This document shows positions 10,658 through 22,100 of a stretch of DNA of 64,000 nt, in pieces. The position numbers and the translations under genes are program-made. Numbering within the stretch: position 1 is the first letter of the stretch; every line of letters starts with the position of its first letter. A model generated the notes under the pieces. It ran no database searches and had not been told where the DNA came from. It saw nothing but the letters and a program-made list of their open reading frames with translations. This DNA comes from Lachnospiraceae bacterium. Its GTDB lineage: Bacteria; Bacillota; Clostridia; Lachnospirales; Lachnospiraceae. The stretch spans positions 24,979 through 88,978 of the forward strand of contig JAEEGQ010000008.1 in the NCBI GenBank assembly GCA_016280395.1, given 5' to 3'.

Positions 10658-12637
10658 TTATTTGTCAAGCAGCGCACGCTTTACAGCGAGCATCTTGTCG
10701 CGGTAAACCGCGGCGCTTTCGAAGTCCAGCTCCGCAGCGGCGCGGGCCATGAGCTTTGAAAGCTTCTTGCCGTAGGCTTCGAGCTCCTTTGCGGACATTG
10801 ATTCGGGGTCCTTTTCTTCCGTGTCTGCCTGCTTTTCCACTTTCTTTGTTATGCTTATGAGATCGCGGACCTTTTTGATTATGGTCTGCGGGGTGATGCC
10901 GTGTTCTTCGTTGTATTTCTGCTGGATGGCGCGGCGGCGGTTTGTTTCGTCAATTGCGACGCGCATGGAATCTGTTATTGTATCGGCATACATGACAACG
11001 TGGCCGTTGGCATTACGTGCGGCGCGTCCTATTGTCTGGATAAGGGACGTTGCGGCGCGCAGGAAGCCTTCCTTATCGGCATCAAGGATGGCGACAAGGC
11101 TTACCTCAGGGATGTCGAGGCCTTCGCGCAGGAGGTTGATGCCGACAAGGACGTCGAATACATCCATGCGCATATCGCGTATGATCTCGGAACGTTCGAG
11201 GGTGTCGATATCGGAATGGAGATACTTGACGCGGATGCCTGCTTCGCGTAAGAATGCCGTCAGGTCCTCCGCCATACGCTTTGTAAGGGTCGTTACGAGG
11301 ACTTTTTCATGCCGGTCGGTGGTTTTCCTTATCTCGGCGATAAGGTCGTCTATCTGGCCCTGTATGGGCCGTACGGAGATCTCGGGATCGAGGAGCCCTG
11401 TGGGGCGGATGACCTGTTCGGTCCGCATGAGCTCGTGTTCGGCCTCGTAGGGGCCGGGAGTTGCCGAAACGAACATCATCTGGTTGATGAAGCCCTCGAA
11501 TTCTTCGAAGTTCAGGGGGCGGTTCTCTTTTGCGGAGGGCAGGCGGAAGCCGTAGTCAACAAGGTTTGACTTGCGGGCCTGGTCACCGGCGTACATGCCG
11601 CGTATCTGCGGCATTGTGATATGTGACTCGTCAACTATTATCAAAAAGTCGTCAGGGAAGTATTCAAGGATGGTATGCGGGGTGCTGCCGAAGGTGTTGC
11701 CGGCAAGGTGCATGGAGTAATTCTCGATGCCGGAACAGATGCCTGTCTCACGAAGCATCTCGAGGTCAAAGGAAGTGCGCTCCTTTATGCGCTGGGCTTC
11801 TATCAGCCGGTCCTCGCTCCTGAAGTACGCCACACGCTCGTTCATCTCGTTTTCGATGTTGACGAGGGCGCGCTTCATCTTTTCCTCGGGAACGACATAG
11901 TGCGAGGCGGGGAACAGCAGGATGTGCTCAAGAGTGGCCTTTATCTCGCCTGTGAGATAATCTGTCTCGCAGATGCGGTCGACTTCATCACCGAAGAACT
12001 CGACGCGGATAACGGTGTCGGTTGACGCGATGGGGAAGATGTCAACGACATCGCCCTGGACACGGAAGGTACCGCGCTTGAAGTCCATATCGCCGCGGAT
12101 GTACTGCATGTCCACGAGACGGCGCAGCATCTCGTCCCTGTCCTTTTGCATGCCGGGACGCAGGGAAAGCGTCATGTTGCGGTAATCGACAGGGTCTGCA
12201 AGGCCGTAAATGCAGGAAACGCTGGCAACGATTATGACATCGCGGCGCTCCGATAAAGCTGCGGTCGCGGAATGGCGGAGCTTGTCGATCTCGTCGTTAA
12301 TTGCGCTGTCTTTTTCGATATAGGTGTCGGTGGAGGCAATGTAGGCCTCGGGCTGGTAATAATCGTAGTAAGAAACGAAGTATTCGACGGCATTTTCGGG
12401 GAAGAACTCCTTGAATTCGCCGTAAAGCTGGGCCGCAAGAGTCTTGTTGTGAACAATGACAAGAGTGGGGCGGTTCAGCTGTTCGATGACGTTGGCCATG
12501 GTGAAGGTCTTGCCGGAGCCGGTCACGCCGAGGAGCGTCTGGAACTGGTTGCCTTCGCGGAAGCCGTCGACAAGGGCTTTTATTGCTTCCGGCTGGTCGC
12601 CGGTGGGTTTGTATTCTGAGTGTAATTTAAAGTCCAT
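10658..12637 (-). CDS. uvrB: Excinuclease ABC subunit B
   Basis: 659-residue UvrB with Walker A GVTGSGKT (37-44), the damage-probing beta-hairpin region ([11 protein letters not shown]), DESH in helicase motif II, helicase motifs V/VI ([16 protein letters not shown]) and a C-terminal UVR motif ([14 protein letters not shown]) for UvrC contact. It verifies lesions handed over by UvrA and directs UvrC incision. The ATG at 12637 is the first gene after a strong promoter with a LexA/DinR box, and uvrA lies downstream. No uvrC is in the window. Confidence 0.99.
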   Translation of the reverse strand: MDFKLHSEYKPTGDQPEAIKALVDGFREGNQFQTLLGVTGSGKTFTMANVIEQLNRPTLVIVHNKTLAAQLYGEFKEFFPENAVEYFVSYYDYYQPEAYIASTDTYIEKDSAINDEIDKLRHSATAALSERRDVIIVASVSCIYGLADPVDYRNMTLSLRPGMQKDRDEMLRRLVDMQYIRGDMDFKRGTFRVQGDVVDIFPIASTDTVIRVEFFGDEVDRICETDYLTGEIKATLEHILLFPASHYVVPEEKMKRALVNIENEMNERVAYFRSEDRLIEAQRIKERTSFDLEMLRETGICSGIENYSMHLAGNTFGSTPHTILEYFPDDFLIIVDESHITMPQIRGMYAGDQARKSNLVDYGFRLPSAKENRPLNFEEFEGFINQMMFVSATPGPYEAEHELMRTEQVIRPTGLLDPEISVRPIQGQIDDLIAEIRKTTDRHEKVLVTTLTKRMAEDLTAFLREAGIRVKYLHSDIDTLERSEIIRDMRMDVFDVLVGINLLREGLDIPEVSLVAILDADKEGFLRAATSLIQTIGRAARNANGHVVMYADTITDSMRVAIDETNRRRAIQQKYNEEHGITPQTIIKKVRDLISITKKVEKQADTEEKDPESMSAKELEAYGKKLSKLMARAAAELDFESAAVYRDKMLAVKRALLDK

Positions 12638-12707
12638 TGCAGTAAGATCCTTGGGATTATCGGTATCAGGTCGGGTGGTAACGGTTCAATATGCGAACTA
12701 CAGACGG

Positions 12708-12736
12708 ATTATACACCAAGACGATAAAAAAAGCAA
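12708..12736 (-). promoter_or_regulatory. Promoter of uvrB-uvrA
   Basis: On the minus strand TTGCTT (12736-12731), a 17-nt spacer and TATAAT (12713-12708) form a near-consensus housekeeping promoter about 70 nt upstream of the uvrB start. Confidence 0.8.
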
Positions 12737-12744
12737 GAGAAATT

Positions 12745-12758
12745 AGAACAAATGTTCG
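12745..12758 (-). promoter_or_regulatory. LexA/DinR (SOS) operator
   Basis: GAAC-AAAT-GTTC at 12746-12757, extended by C-G (minus strand CGAACATTTGTTC), matches the core of the Gram-positive SOS box. It ends 8 nt upstream of the uvrB -35 element, so repressor bound here could block polymerase. Confidence 0.75.
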
Positions 12759-12842
12759 CGGCTTTTTGCCCGCATTTTTGTGTAAGATTTCCTTGAAAGA
12801 TATGCTGTTCGGGAAAAAGATGTTTGACAAAGCAGGACGGCC

Positions 12843-13337
12843 GTGATAACTATAGAAGTGAACATCATGCCGGTTTGCAGGCAGAGGGATATGCAGAAAA
12901 TGAAACTTAAGATGGTTTTTATAAACATAAAAAAGGATGTGAAGGATCATGGCTTGGCAATAGTCCTTCTTGCTGTATATTGCGCCGTCATGCACATTCT
13001 GTTCGAAACCATATGTCCGGTTGCGGCAGTGACCGGGTTCCCGTGCCCGGGATGCGGGATAACACGGGCTTTCTCGCTGCTTTTTACACTTCATTTTGCG
13101 GAAGCGTTCAGGATGCATGCCTGCATTGTGCTCTGGGTACCGCTCATCATCTGGATGCTTGTAAGACGCTGGGTCTTTGGGAAAAAAGGGTTTCCGGTCG
13201 TGCCGCTTATCGTTGTAACGGCCATTACGCTCGGTTATTATGTCTTCAGGATGGTTACGGTATATCCGGGGGAGGTACCGATGATCTTCCGTGAGAAAAA
13301 CCTGATAAATATGGTGATGCGTGCCGCGGGAATGTGA
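12843..13337 (+). CDS. DUF2752-type small membrane protein
   Basis: Up to 164 residues. The signature CP-x(5)-TG-x-PCPGCG-x-TR is present (ETICPVAAVTGFPCPGCGITRA), which marks the DUF2752 family of unknown function; three hydrophobic segments surround it. The GTG at 12843 has AGGA 5 nt upstream, but ATG at 12891 or 12900 would also give a complete domain, so the start is uncertain. It is followed after 152 nt by a zinc-ribbon membrane protein with its own promoter. Function unknown; the paired CPxCG cysteines suggest a metal or redox site at the membrane. Confidence 0.75.
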   Translation: MITIEVNIMPVCRQRDMQKMKLKMVFINIKKDVKDHGLAIVLLAVYCAVMHILFETICPVAAVTGFPCPGCGITRAFSLLFTLHFAEAFRMHACIVLWVPLIIWMLVRRWVFGKKGFPVVPLIVVTAITLGYYVFRMVTVYPGEVPMIFREKNLINMVMRAAGM

Positions 13338-13421
13338 AGACAAGCCGCCCCGGGCCGGAATTTGCCGCTTTGGCGGGAAGACAGGGCGCTTTGGACAGGA
13401 TATAAGACATTTCGATTTTAC

Positions 13422-13451
13422 TTGAAGTCCGGGGGGAAAAAGTAGTATACT
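13422..13451 (+). promoter_or_regulatory. Promoter of the zinc-ribbon gene
   Basis: TTGAAG (13422-13427), an 18-nt spacer, TATACT (13446-13451), 39 nt before the ATG at 13490. Confidence 0.65.
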
Positions 13452-13489
13452 GAATACAAAGTTTATCACACGATAACGGAGGATAAAAA

Positions 13490-14011
13490 ATGATCTGTTC
13501 AAAATGCGGTTCCAATTGTGCCGATGATACCAAGTTCTGCCCTATCTGCGGCAATCGTTTTCCTGTACCGGGTGAAGCACCTGTAGCCGGTTTCTCCACA
13601 GCTGCGGACAATGTATCGCAGAGCACGCCAAACACCCAGCAGACCTACAACCAGGGATACGGTTACCAGACCAACCCCAATCTCAATCCGGGTTATAACC
13701 AGTATGTGAATCCCGGCGATATAAACGAGGGCAATCTTCCGGATTCCTTAAAGCCTTTGTCACCCTGGGCTTATCTCGGATACTACTGCCTGTTCTCCAT
13801 GATCCCCTGCGCAGGCATAATCCTTGCCTTTGTATTTGCCTTTGGCAGCAATGAAAACGTGAACCGCAGGAATTTTGCAAGATTCTATCTCCTTATGCTT
13901 GCCATAGGGGTTGTGATCTCGTTAATGTTTATGATTCTGTTCGGTTCTTTGTTTGCCTCTGTCTTCAGAGAGATACAGCAAAACCTTCCTCACGGCGGGT
14001 ATTATTATTAA
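13490..14011 (+). CDS. Zinc-ribbon membrane protein
   Basis: 173 residues. The N-terminus is a compact zinc ribbon (MICSKCG-x(8)-KFCPICGN, residues 3-23), followed by a polar, Asn/Gln/Tyr-rich linker (30-80) and two membrane segments (about 95-118 and 127-155). Similar proteins with a cytoplasmic ribbon and short membrane tail are common in Clostridia and are mostly unassigned. ATG at 13490 follows GGAGG. A strong terminator follows, so it is a single-gene unit. Confidence 0.8.
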   Translation: MICSKCGSNCADDTKFCPICGNRFPVPGEAPVAGFSTAADNVSQSTPNTQQTYNQGYGYQTNPNLNPGYNQYVNPGDINEGNLPDSLKPLSPWAYLGYYCLFSMIPCAGIILAFVFAFGSNENVNRRNFARFYLLMLAIGVVISLMFMILFGSLFASVFREIQQNLPHGGYYY

Positions 14012-14075
14012 GACACGGAGAAGTGCGGGGATAAATACACCGGCACTTTATACCGTTACATACCGGATATGCCAG

Positions 14076-14110
14076 GCGGCCGGCACGTTAATGCGTGCGG
14101 CCGCTTTTTT
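14076..14110 (+). terminator. Rho-independent terminator
   Basis: GCGGCC-g-GCACG (14076-14087) pairs with CGTGCGGCCGC (14094-14104) around a TTAATG loop; six T follow (14105-14110). It stops 3 nt before the end of the convergent cardiolipin synthase gene. Confidence 0.9.
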
Positions 14111-14113
14111 GAT

Positions 14114-15643
14114 TCACAGCATCGGTGAAAAGACGCGGAATACCGCCGTTATAAGCTTTGAAAGTATCAGGTGGTAGTCATTTGCTATCGGCATTGAAGA
14201 CTCAATGATCTGACGGTAGTCCTCCTGCATGTCCTTTATGCAGGGTGTACGGTAGAGCACGGCGCCGTCCTCATAGTGGTGTACAAGGCTTCTGTAGTCA
14301 AGGTTTATGGTACCTATGAAAGCTGCCTCATCATCTATTATCATCATCTTGGCATGCATGAAGCCGGGGGTGTATTCATAGATCTCAACGCCTGCGTCAA
14401 GCAGATATTCGTAGTTGGATTTGGTTATGCCAAATACTATCAGCTTGTCCGGAATATGCGGCGTGACGATCTTGACCTCCACACCGCTCATTGCTGCTAT
14501 GCGCAGTGCATTGATAAGCGTGAAATCCGGTATCAGGTAAGGTGTTGTGATCCAGATGCGCTTCTTTGCCAGGGAGATAAGGCTCAAGAAGTTGTTCTCG
14601 CCTATGCGCTCCGCATAGAACGGGCGGGGGCCGTCTCCGAAGGGGATGATCGCGCCGGGCTCGTCAGGAAAAACAGGGGCTTCCTGTTCCAGGAATTCAT
14701 CATAATCCGAATTTGTTTTCGTCTGCTGGTCAAAGGCTGTAAGGAACATCTTGCAGAAGCCGTCCACCGCATCGCCTTCGATCTTTATGGCATTGTCTTT
14801 CCAGGTTCCGAGCCGCTTGTTTAAGTTTATGTATTCGTCTCCGATGTTCAGCCCGCCGGTGTAGCCGACCTTGCCGTCGATCACCGCGATCTTTCTGTGG
14901 TCGCGGTTGTTGTAGATGCCTGACACTATGGGGATAAAAGGATTGAACTTGATGCATTTGATGCCTTCGGCGTCAAGAGTTTTGTAAAAGTTGCTCCTGA
15001 GCTTGCCGAGGGTCCCCATTTCATCATAGATCACGCGCACATCCAGCCCTTCCTTTACTTTTTCGAGCAGGATGGCGTGGGTCTCATCCCACATTACGCC
15101 GGGATCGATGATGAAATACTCGAGGAAGATGAATTTCTTTGCGGCTTTAAGCTCTTTTTTGAAGTCCTCGAAGAACTTCTGGCCTATGGGGAAATAGGTT
15201 ATGCGGTTATGGAGCCTCCCGCCGTCTGAACCGTTGGAAATAAGGTATTCTTCGATATTTGAGAAGTTTCCGAGATATTCGGAAAGGGATTCTTCCCGGA
15301 CAGAGTACCGGGAAAGCTCCGCGGAGATCTCGCTTAAGCGCCTGTGGGTGCGCACCGGGATGGTCGGGTTGGCAAAGAGAACGTAGAGAAGACCGCCGAA
15401 AATAGGCAGGAGCATGATAAGTATGATCCAGGGGACCTTGTATTCTGCGGGTTCGGATTTATTTATGATGATAAGCACAAGGATAACACTGAGGATGATG
15501 CTTGCTGTCTGGAACCAGATGAAGGAATCCGCTGCCTTGTACGCGAAAAAGACCATGGCGGCAACCTGCAGCGAGAGCAGCAGGAACGACAGGGCTATCT
15601 TACTGAACAGCATTTTGAAGATCTTAAGGAGTTTTATACGCAT
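14114..15643 (-). CDS. cls: Cardiolipin synthase (PLD family)
   Basis: 509 residues from ATG 15643, which follows an AAAGAGAG site with an 8-nt spacer; a longer frame upstream has no ribosome site and lacks family similarity. Two N-terminal membrane segments and a phospholipase-D-type nuclease domain precede two HKD motifs: H249-K251-D256 (HRKIAVIDGK) and H430-K432-D437 (HAKMMIIDDE). The family joins two phosphatidylglycerol molecules to cardiolipin at the inner membrane. The gene is monocistronic and converges on the zinc-ribbon gene. Confidence 0.93.
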   Translation of the reverse strand: MRIKLLKIFKMLFSKIALSFLLLSLQVAAMVFFAYKAADSFIWFQTASIILSVILVLIIINKSEPAEYKVPWIILIMLLPIFGGLLYVLFANPTIPVRTHRRLSEISAELSRYSVREESLSEYLGNFSNIEEYLISNGSDGGRLHNRITYFPIGQKFFEDFKKELKAAKKFIFLEYFIIDPGVMWDETHAILLEKVKEGLDVRVIYDEMGTLGKLRSNFYKTLDAEGIKCIKFNPFIPIVSGIYNNRDHRKIAVIDGKVGYTGGLNIGDEYINLNKRLGTWKDNAIKIEGDAVDGFCKMFLTAFDQQTKTNSDYDEFLEQEAPVFPDEPGAIIPFGDGPRPFYAERIGENNFLSLISLAKKRIWITTPYLIPDFTLINALRIAAMSGVEVKIVTPHIPDKLIVFGITKSNYEYLLDAGVEIYEYTPGFMHAKMMIIDDEAAFIGTINLDYRSLVHHYEDGAVLYRTPCIKDMQEDYRQIIESSMPIANDYHLILSKLITAVFRVFSPML

Positions 15644-15771
15644 GCGAAATTCTCTCTTTATGTGCCCGGGGACCGGCCGGGATGCCGGCATGTGAACGGA
15701 AACGGGGCGGTAACACACAAACCGCTTACAGTAAAGTGTACATGTATTTTTTTGAAAGGTCAACAACTAAT

Positions 15772-16122
15772 TGCAAAGTCCAAAGCAAAGCCTGCCGCCT
15801 GCCCCTGCCAAAATACCCGGCTCTTCTTCCTTCCGAAAGCCTGCCGCGCCGCGGCGAGTGGGTTGCCGCCATAGGCAGCCAATTCGGAGTCTGTAATCTT
15901 GTAACCCTTGGCAATGTCTGCGGAATATGGGATCCCGGGGATGTCGAGCGCATACTGTTTACTGCGCCTGTTTCGGGCGGAAACAGCGGCTGCCCGCTTA
16001 TTAATGCAAGCGGGAGATTTGTCGGCATTGTGACCGGAACCTACGACAAGGGCCAAAACATGAACATTGCCGCGACTTTTGAGTCTGCGGTCAAGCTTTA
16101 TAAAACACTCAAACTAAATTAA
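15772..16122 (+). pseudogene. Truncated trypsin/HtrA-like serine protease remnant
   Basis: The readable frame contains only the C-terminal half of a chymotrypsin-fold protease: GEWVAAIGSQFG, then APVSGGNSGCPLINASGRFV with the oxyanion-hole/serine motif GGNSGCP, then GIVTGTYDKGQNMNIA. The His and Asp parts of the catalytic triad that should precede it are absent, and the sequence upstream (to about 15770) is unrelated and lacks a ribosome site. I read it as a 5'-deleted protease gene. It ends 12 nt before the ATG of the giant surface-protein frame, so the two may once have formed an operon. Confidence 0.65.
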
Positions 16123-16161
16123 TGCGGGGGGATTATGAAATAGTTCCTGACAAAGAAGGTA

Positions 16162-19100
16162 TTGATCATCGGCATATCATCGTTAGTCGCACTTGCCGGT
16201 ATCATTACAGCGATCATTCTTATCGTTAACGCAAACAAGCATAAGAACGATCCACAGACTTCAGCATGGCATGAAGTCAAATTTGCAATGCCGGCAGGGC
16301 TGTCTGAAGAAGACAAGGCAAACGTCGAACTGCCCGACACGCTTATGGTCGAACAGGGCGTAACGGTCGCACAGCTGCCTATAGCAAAGTGCAAAGGCCA
16401 GATGTTCCTTGGCTGGTATTATGATGATTCGTATAAGACAGTCACGGCTTCGAGCGATATCATCGACCACAACATGACGCTTTATCCGCGCTTTGGAAGC
16501 AAAGACGGTTTGGATGGCGTATTCTCGTATGATTATGTCGCAAAGATGGATGTCGACAAGAATTATGAGGTTCTTGTCGTTACGCATAAGAATCTTTCCA
16601 AAGATCAGATCGCAAAACTGATCTCTCTGAGAAATCTCTCCACATGCGAAGAAGATATTCCTTTTACCCTTGAAGAATACAAGGGTAATGCCGGCGATAT
16701 CTTCACCGGTGATAAGTCTTACACTCCCGATGACATGACAAGGGAGCTCCTTCTCAAAGTCAGCATCGATCCCAACTGTGATACGCTTCCCGATCTGTAT
16801 GCGCTTTACGGCCTTGAAAAAACCGACTCCGTTGAGCGCTACTGGCGTGAAGTATGCATGTTCGATCCCGATAAGGTTTCGATTCTATCTGATGCTGTTG
16901 AAAAACTCAGAATGAGAGAATGGAACAACGGAAAAATCTATGTTCTTCGTCCCGCTTCGGGAACATGGAAAGAAGGCTGCTTCTGGCAGGCAGAGCTTCT
17001 CGATACCGAATATCTCCGCTATGCCTTTGAAGGCGCAGAGACCGAAAAGCAGATCGTCTACAACAACTTCACGGTTGATAAAAAAGAGTTCAATGATGTA
17101 GCTGTAAGCGATGAAGTTATTTATATCCCGTATGCCCAGGTTCAGGGTATTCCCGAACTCAGAAGTGTATTTACGCTTATTGCGGATGACGACCAGGAAG
17201 TGGTCAATAATGACCGGAGCGGTGTTCTTACCGTTTACAGGGAACTTACAAAAGGCACCGTGATCGCGGTATATGAAGGCACTCTGAAGGATGACGGTAC
17301 TGTTGACGGTGATATCGGTTATTACAGGATCACAGAGGTTCTCGGAGACAATAAATATGCCTATGACGGCGCTACGATACTCGATATCATCAAGAAGCCT
17401 GTCTCGATACCCGTACAGGTACGCGCGGATATCTCGGGCGGAACGCTGACACTTACCCCTGCTGAACTTGATTTTTCAAGTCCTCTGCATGAAAAACTCG
17501 GCCTTAAGAAGGGCGCGGGCGTGAAGGAAGGCGATATCCTCGTATTCTACGAAGGCACGCTTCCAGTAGATACAGCTGCACTTACTGCAAGCACAAAGGG
17601 GCTTGGAAAGATAACTTCCATAACAACTGAAAACGACATTGTTACCGTAACCTATGAAAAGACTACAGCAGAGCAGACCCAAAGGTCACAGGGTATGTTC
17701 AAGAAGGTTTCGAATGTGGAAATGCCTGTTTCCGAAGCAGATGCCGGCGCAATGCGCGAGAACATGCAGAAACAGCTTGAAGCAAGCGGTTTTGTGGATG
17801 TTACCGGTAACTATATTGTAGGCCTTATCAATGGTGATGCCGTACTTCCGGATGATCCCGAGATGGCAGATGCCTTAAAGAACCTGAAATTCCAGACAGA
17901 TACAGGCGACGAGATAGCCGTTGAAGAACTCCGCGCTCTTGCCGCAGGCAGCAAAGTGGAGTTTTCCGGACTTTCCATAGACTTCACGCTTTCACCGAAG
18001 CTTGAGCACTTCAGCGGAAAAGGTATCCGCGCCGTATTCAGCGCAGGCTTTGCAATTAAGATCAAGCTGAACGGTGACAATATCATCGAGATTAAGGTTG
18101 GCGCAAGACTTGAGCAGGAAGTCCTCCTCGGGTATAATTTCAGCCTCGAGATCGAATGGGCAGGTATCATCCCTACTGATGCGACGATCGATGCCGGTCT
18201 TCAGGCCGGTACCTTTACATGCCTTGGCGCTTCCGCAACGGTAATGACCAAGACGGACGAAAAGGATACCGATTGGGCAAACCTTCTCAAGACAACAGGC
18301 GCTGACGGCAATCCCAACCCGAAGACCGGTGATTTCATGGTCAATCTCGGCAAGAGGATCAAGATGATATCCGACGGTTTTGAAACCGTACAGGGCGGCG
18401 GAACCTATACAAAGCAAAAGGGCGAGGATGGGAAGATCGGAGCGAACAAGGATGCCGATGCTGCAGCAGAGGGTTCGCTTGGCGGCGACCTTCCGACCAA
18501 ATACGCCGCTATGCTTGAAAATGATGCAGAGTACATCCCTATCATCAACCAGGAACTTTTGAAATTTGAGTTCCACATCGATCCATGGCATGTTGTAGCT
18601 GTAAGCCTCAGGGCAAATCTTGTCGTTAAGTTCAAGCTTAACGCGATGATCGGCTTCAGCGTATCCTACGGTAACGCAAAACAGTATACCTACCATGTTT
18701 CTGTTGCTGAGGGAGAAGTGCAGAAAAAGGTCGGAGACCTTGAAACACCCAACTTCCGTGTGGATTTCTTTACCTTCGGTATGGTGGGACTCCGTGCCGG
18801 CGTTCTCCTCGATTTCAGGATCGGCCTTCTTTCGACGGATCTCGATTCAGTCGGTATAACGGCAGAAGTGGGTCTTTATGCGGAATTCTACGGATTTATC
18901 TATATGTTTTACGAATGGAAGTCCGGAGAAAAGCCCAACAGCGGTATTATGGGTTCTCTGTTGTTTGAACTGGGTGCTTATCTCGAGATCAATTTTAAGG
19001 CCCAGATAGGTGATGATGCCGTAAAGAAAGAAATCAAACTGTATGAGAAGACCTGGCCTCTGCTGACACTGGGCGCAAAGGAGGTTCCGGTTCCGCATCC

Positions 19101-22100
19101 GAACAACGGAGTGGATGACGCGGAATTGTACGAAACGCTCGAATTTGATGAGGGCAGGAACACCGTAAAGGTGCCGGATGCTGTATTTGATGTTTATATG
19201 ATGTCCTTAAAGGATGGTTCACTTAGTACAAAGAGCCAGGATACAAGCAAGAAGGGCACCGAGAACTACAGGTTTACGATAAACACCAGGGAATACATCC
19301 AGTATAACGAAGAGCATTTCGTTGTCACATGCGTAGATCTGGACGGAGAAAACGGCAAATCCAACGGAAAGCATTCATTCCAGTATCTGCCCGCCACAAA
19401 CGAGGTTTATGTAAAACCTGTTGATGACGATAAAGAAGAGCTTTGGGGCGAGATATCCTTTGTTTACCGCAACAACTCTTTCGGTTTCACAACAGTTGAG
19501 ATAAGGCGTACCTTAAAAGTCCACTGGAAGGGCGTCAGGGCGACTGCTGCAGTAGAGTATTATGTACAGAATGATGACGGAACCTATGATTATGTAAAGA
19601 CCGGCGGTTTCGACGGATGGGACGGCATTGAATACGATCTCAAGATCAGCCCTGAATTTGCAAAGCAGTACGATGATTATTACCTGACCGGTATTGATTA
19701 TCCCGGCATAATGGATCTGCAGAGTGTGGTCCTTGCAGCCGAAAAGGAAATGGAAGAGGCGGTTGAAAAGTATAGGAAAGGTGAAATGAGAGCCAAAGAC
19801 TATGATGCCGCGATAAAGAAATATAAACAGATATTAAAGAATTATAACGAGTATTACGAGAATATCGTAACCACGCTTGAGAATTCTGATGGCGTAATGT
19901 ATTTCCTGATGGTCAAGAACGAGACGGTTGTAAGGCTCTACTTTGACAAACTTCCAAAGCATGAGATACATCCTATGATCGTTTACGATAAACCGGTGAC
20001 CGATAATAATAAGATAACCCAAGGTTTGATCACTAAAAGGTCCGGTGAGAAGATATATGATGAACTGCAGAAGGTTGGGAAAGAGTTCATTAAAATTTCA
20101 CCGAGTCTCTCGGGTATTGACTGGTACAGTGTTCCGTGTGATGTGATCAAGACATATCCGAAGGTAACATATACTGATGAAAACGGAAATATTGTGTCTA
20201 GTTATACAAAGGTTCACAGTTATAAAGGCGCGATAAATGTGTATCTTCCGGTCTACACGTGGCCAGATGATAAGCAGCTTAGTGAGATACTCGCGGATGA
20301 CAAGGACTGGACGCTTGTTACCGAGGATTATGTGGTGCCTGATGAAGGAGTTATCTTTATAGGACATGCAAGAGATGGCGCTACGGTAACCGTAACCTGG
20401 CAGGATGAGTATGAAAACATTATAAGGGAAGATACAGTCGTCTACGGAGAGCCCGTTCCCGCAAAACCCGAGATCACACATCCTCCAATGAGCGGTTATG
20501 TATATACTCTTAACTGGTATGACGAAAACGGGTATATTAATTCCTTCGGAAGAGCTTACGGAAACAAAGTCTACACTGCAAAATGGACGCCTGTTGCACA
20601 GTATCAGAACATCACATGGGTAACCGATGAAAAAACATGGACCACACAGGGCGTTGAGACCGGCAAACCGATAGGAAATCTTGAGTCGCCAAGCCTTGAA
20701 AAGACCGGATATAATTACAAACTCTATATTGTCAGAGGTAATGTTGAAACCGATGTTGATCCGGAAGCACCCATGCCCGGCGGCGGTATCACCGTAAGAG
20801 TTGAATATATCAAGAAAACTATTGAAGTCAAATGGATGGACAAAGGTGAGATAATCAAGGAAGAAACTGTGCCTTACGGTTCAAAACTCACGGCACCTTC
20901 AGTTCAGGTTGCCGAAGGCGAGGGTCTCAAGTGGCTTCTTGATAACGGCTATCCTTTGTCAGCCACAACAGTCGCGGACAGGGATGTGATATATGTCACC
21001 GCATCGCGCCACATGCACAACTGGTTAGACAATTATATTGCGGGCTACAGGAAAGCAACCTGTAATTCCGACGGATATATGAGACATCCTTGTACTGTCT
21101 GCGGTTTGATCAAAGAAGAGCATCTTGATATTGATCCGAATGCACACGAATTTGATACTTTATCCGTTGATAAGGCTGACTGCGTCACACCTGAGATCTC
21201 TCATATAAGATGCCGTATCTGCGGTAAGACGGAGGATATCCAGACAGGTAGACCGGATCCGAACAATCACAAAGCCGGCGAACTTGTATTGCGTGCCGGT
21301 TTTGCGGCAACCTGCGGCGGAGACGGAAGAACGGATATGTATCTGTGTCCTCATTGCGGTCAGATCATAAGCGGTGGGGAAACAATACCCGCTACCGGCC
21401 AGCATAGGTTCGATTATGTTGAGATAACAAAACAGCCGACATGTACCGAGGAAGGAATAAGGACCATAACCTGTTCGCAGTGCTGGATCGCTGAAAAGAC
21501 AGAGACGATCCCTGCACTCGGTCATACATGGGGTACTCCCGTTTACACATGGTCCGATGACCACAAGTCCGTAACCGCGAAGGTCGTATGTACGCGCGAT
21601 CCTTCACATGTGATCACCGAGACGACCACAAATATAACATATAAGATAACCAAAGAAACAAGCTGCACCGCAGACGGAACAGGCGAATATACGGCAGTAT
21701 TCAAGTCCGAGCAGTTTGGCACCGTAAAGACGACAGTGGCTATCCCTGCTATCGCTCATGTATGGGGCGAACCCGTTTATACATGGAGTGCCGACAATTC
21801 CACCGTTACCGCGACACGCTATTGTAAGTACGATACCAACCATACACATGCCGAAACAGAAACTGTCGCGACAGAATCCGTAACTACCGTTGAGCCCACA
21901 TTACAGCAGGACGGCACCAGAGTATACACCGCAACCTTTACCAACAGTGTATTCAAGAAACAGACGAAGACAGTCGCGATCCCTAAAGGAACGGGACACG
22001 TTCACAACTGGGTAAAGAATGATGCGTATGTTGATACCGCAGGAACATATGCGACACTGGATGCAAACGGCAAGTATGTAAATCTGCTCGATCCGACCAA

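Noticed and set aside
8081..12746. Long plus-strand frames opposite uvrA and uvrB
   Set aside because: Shadows of two highly conserved minus-strand genes; no ribosome sites or domain similarity.
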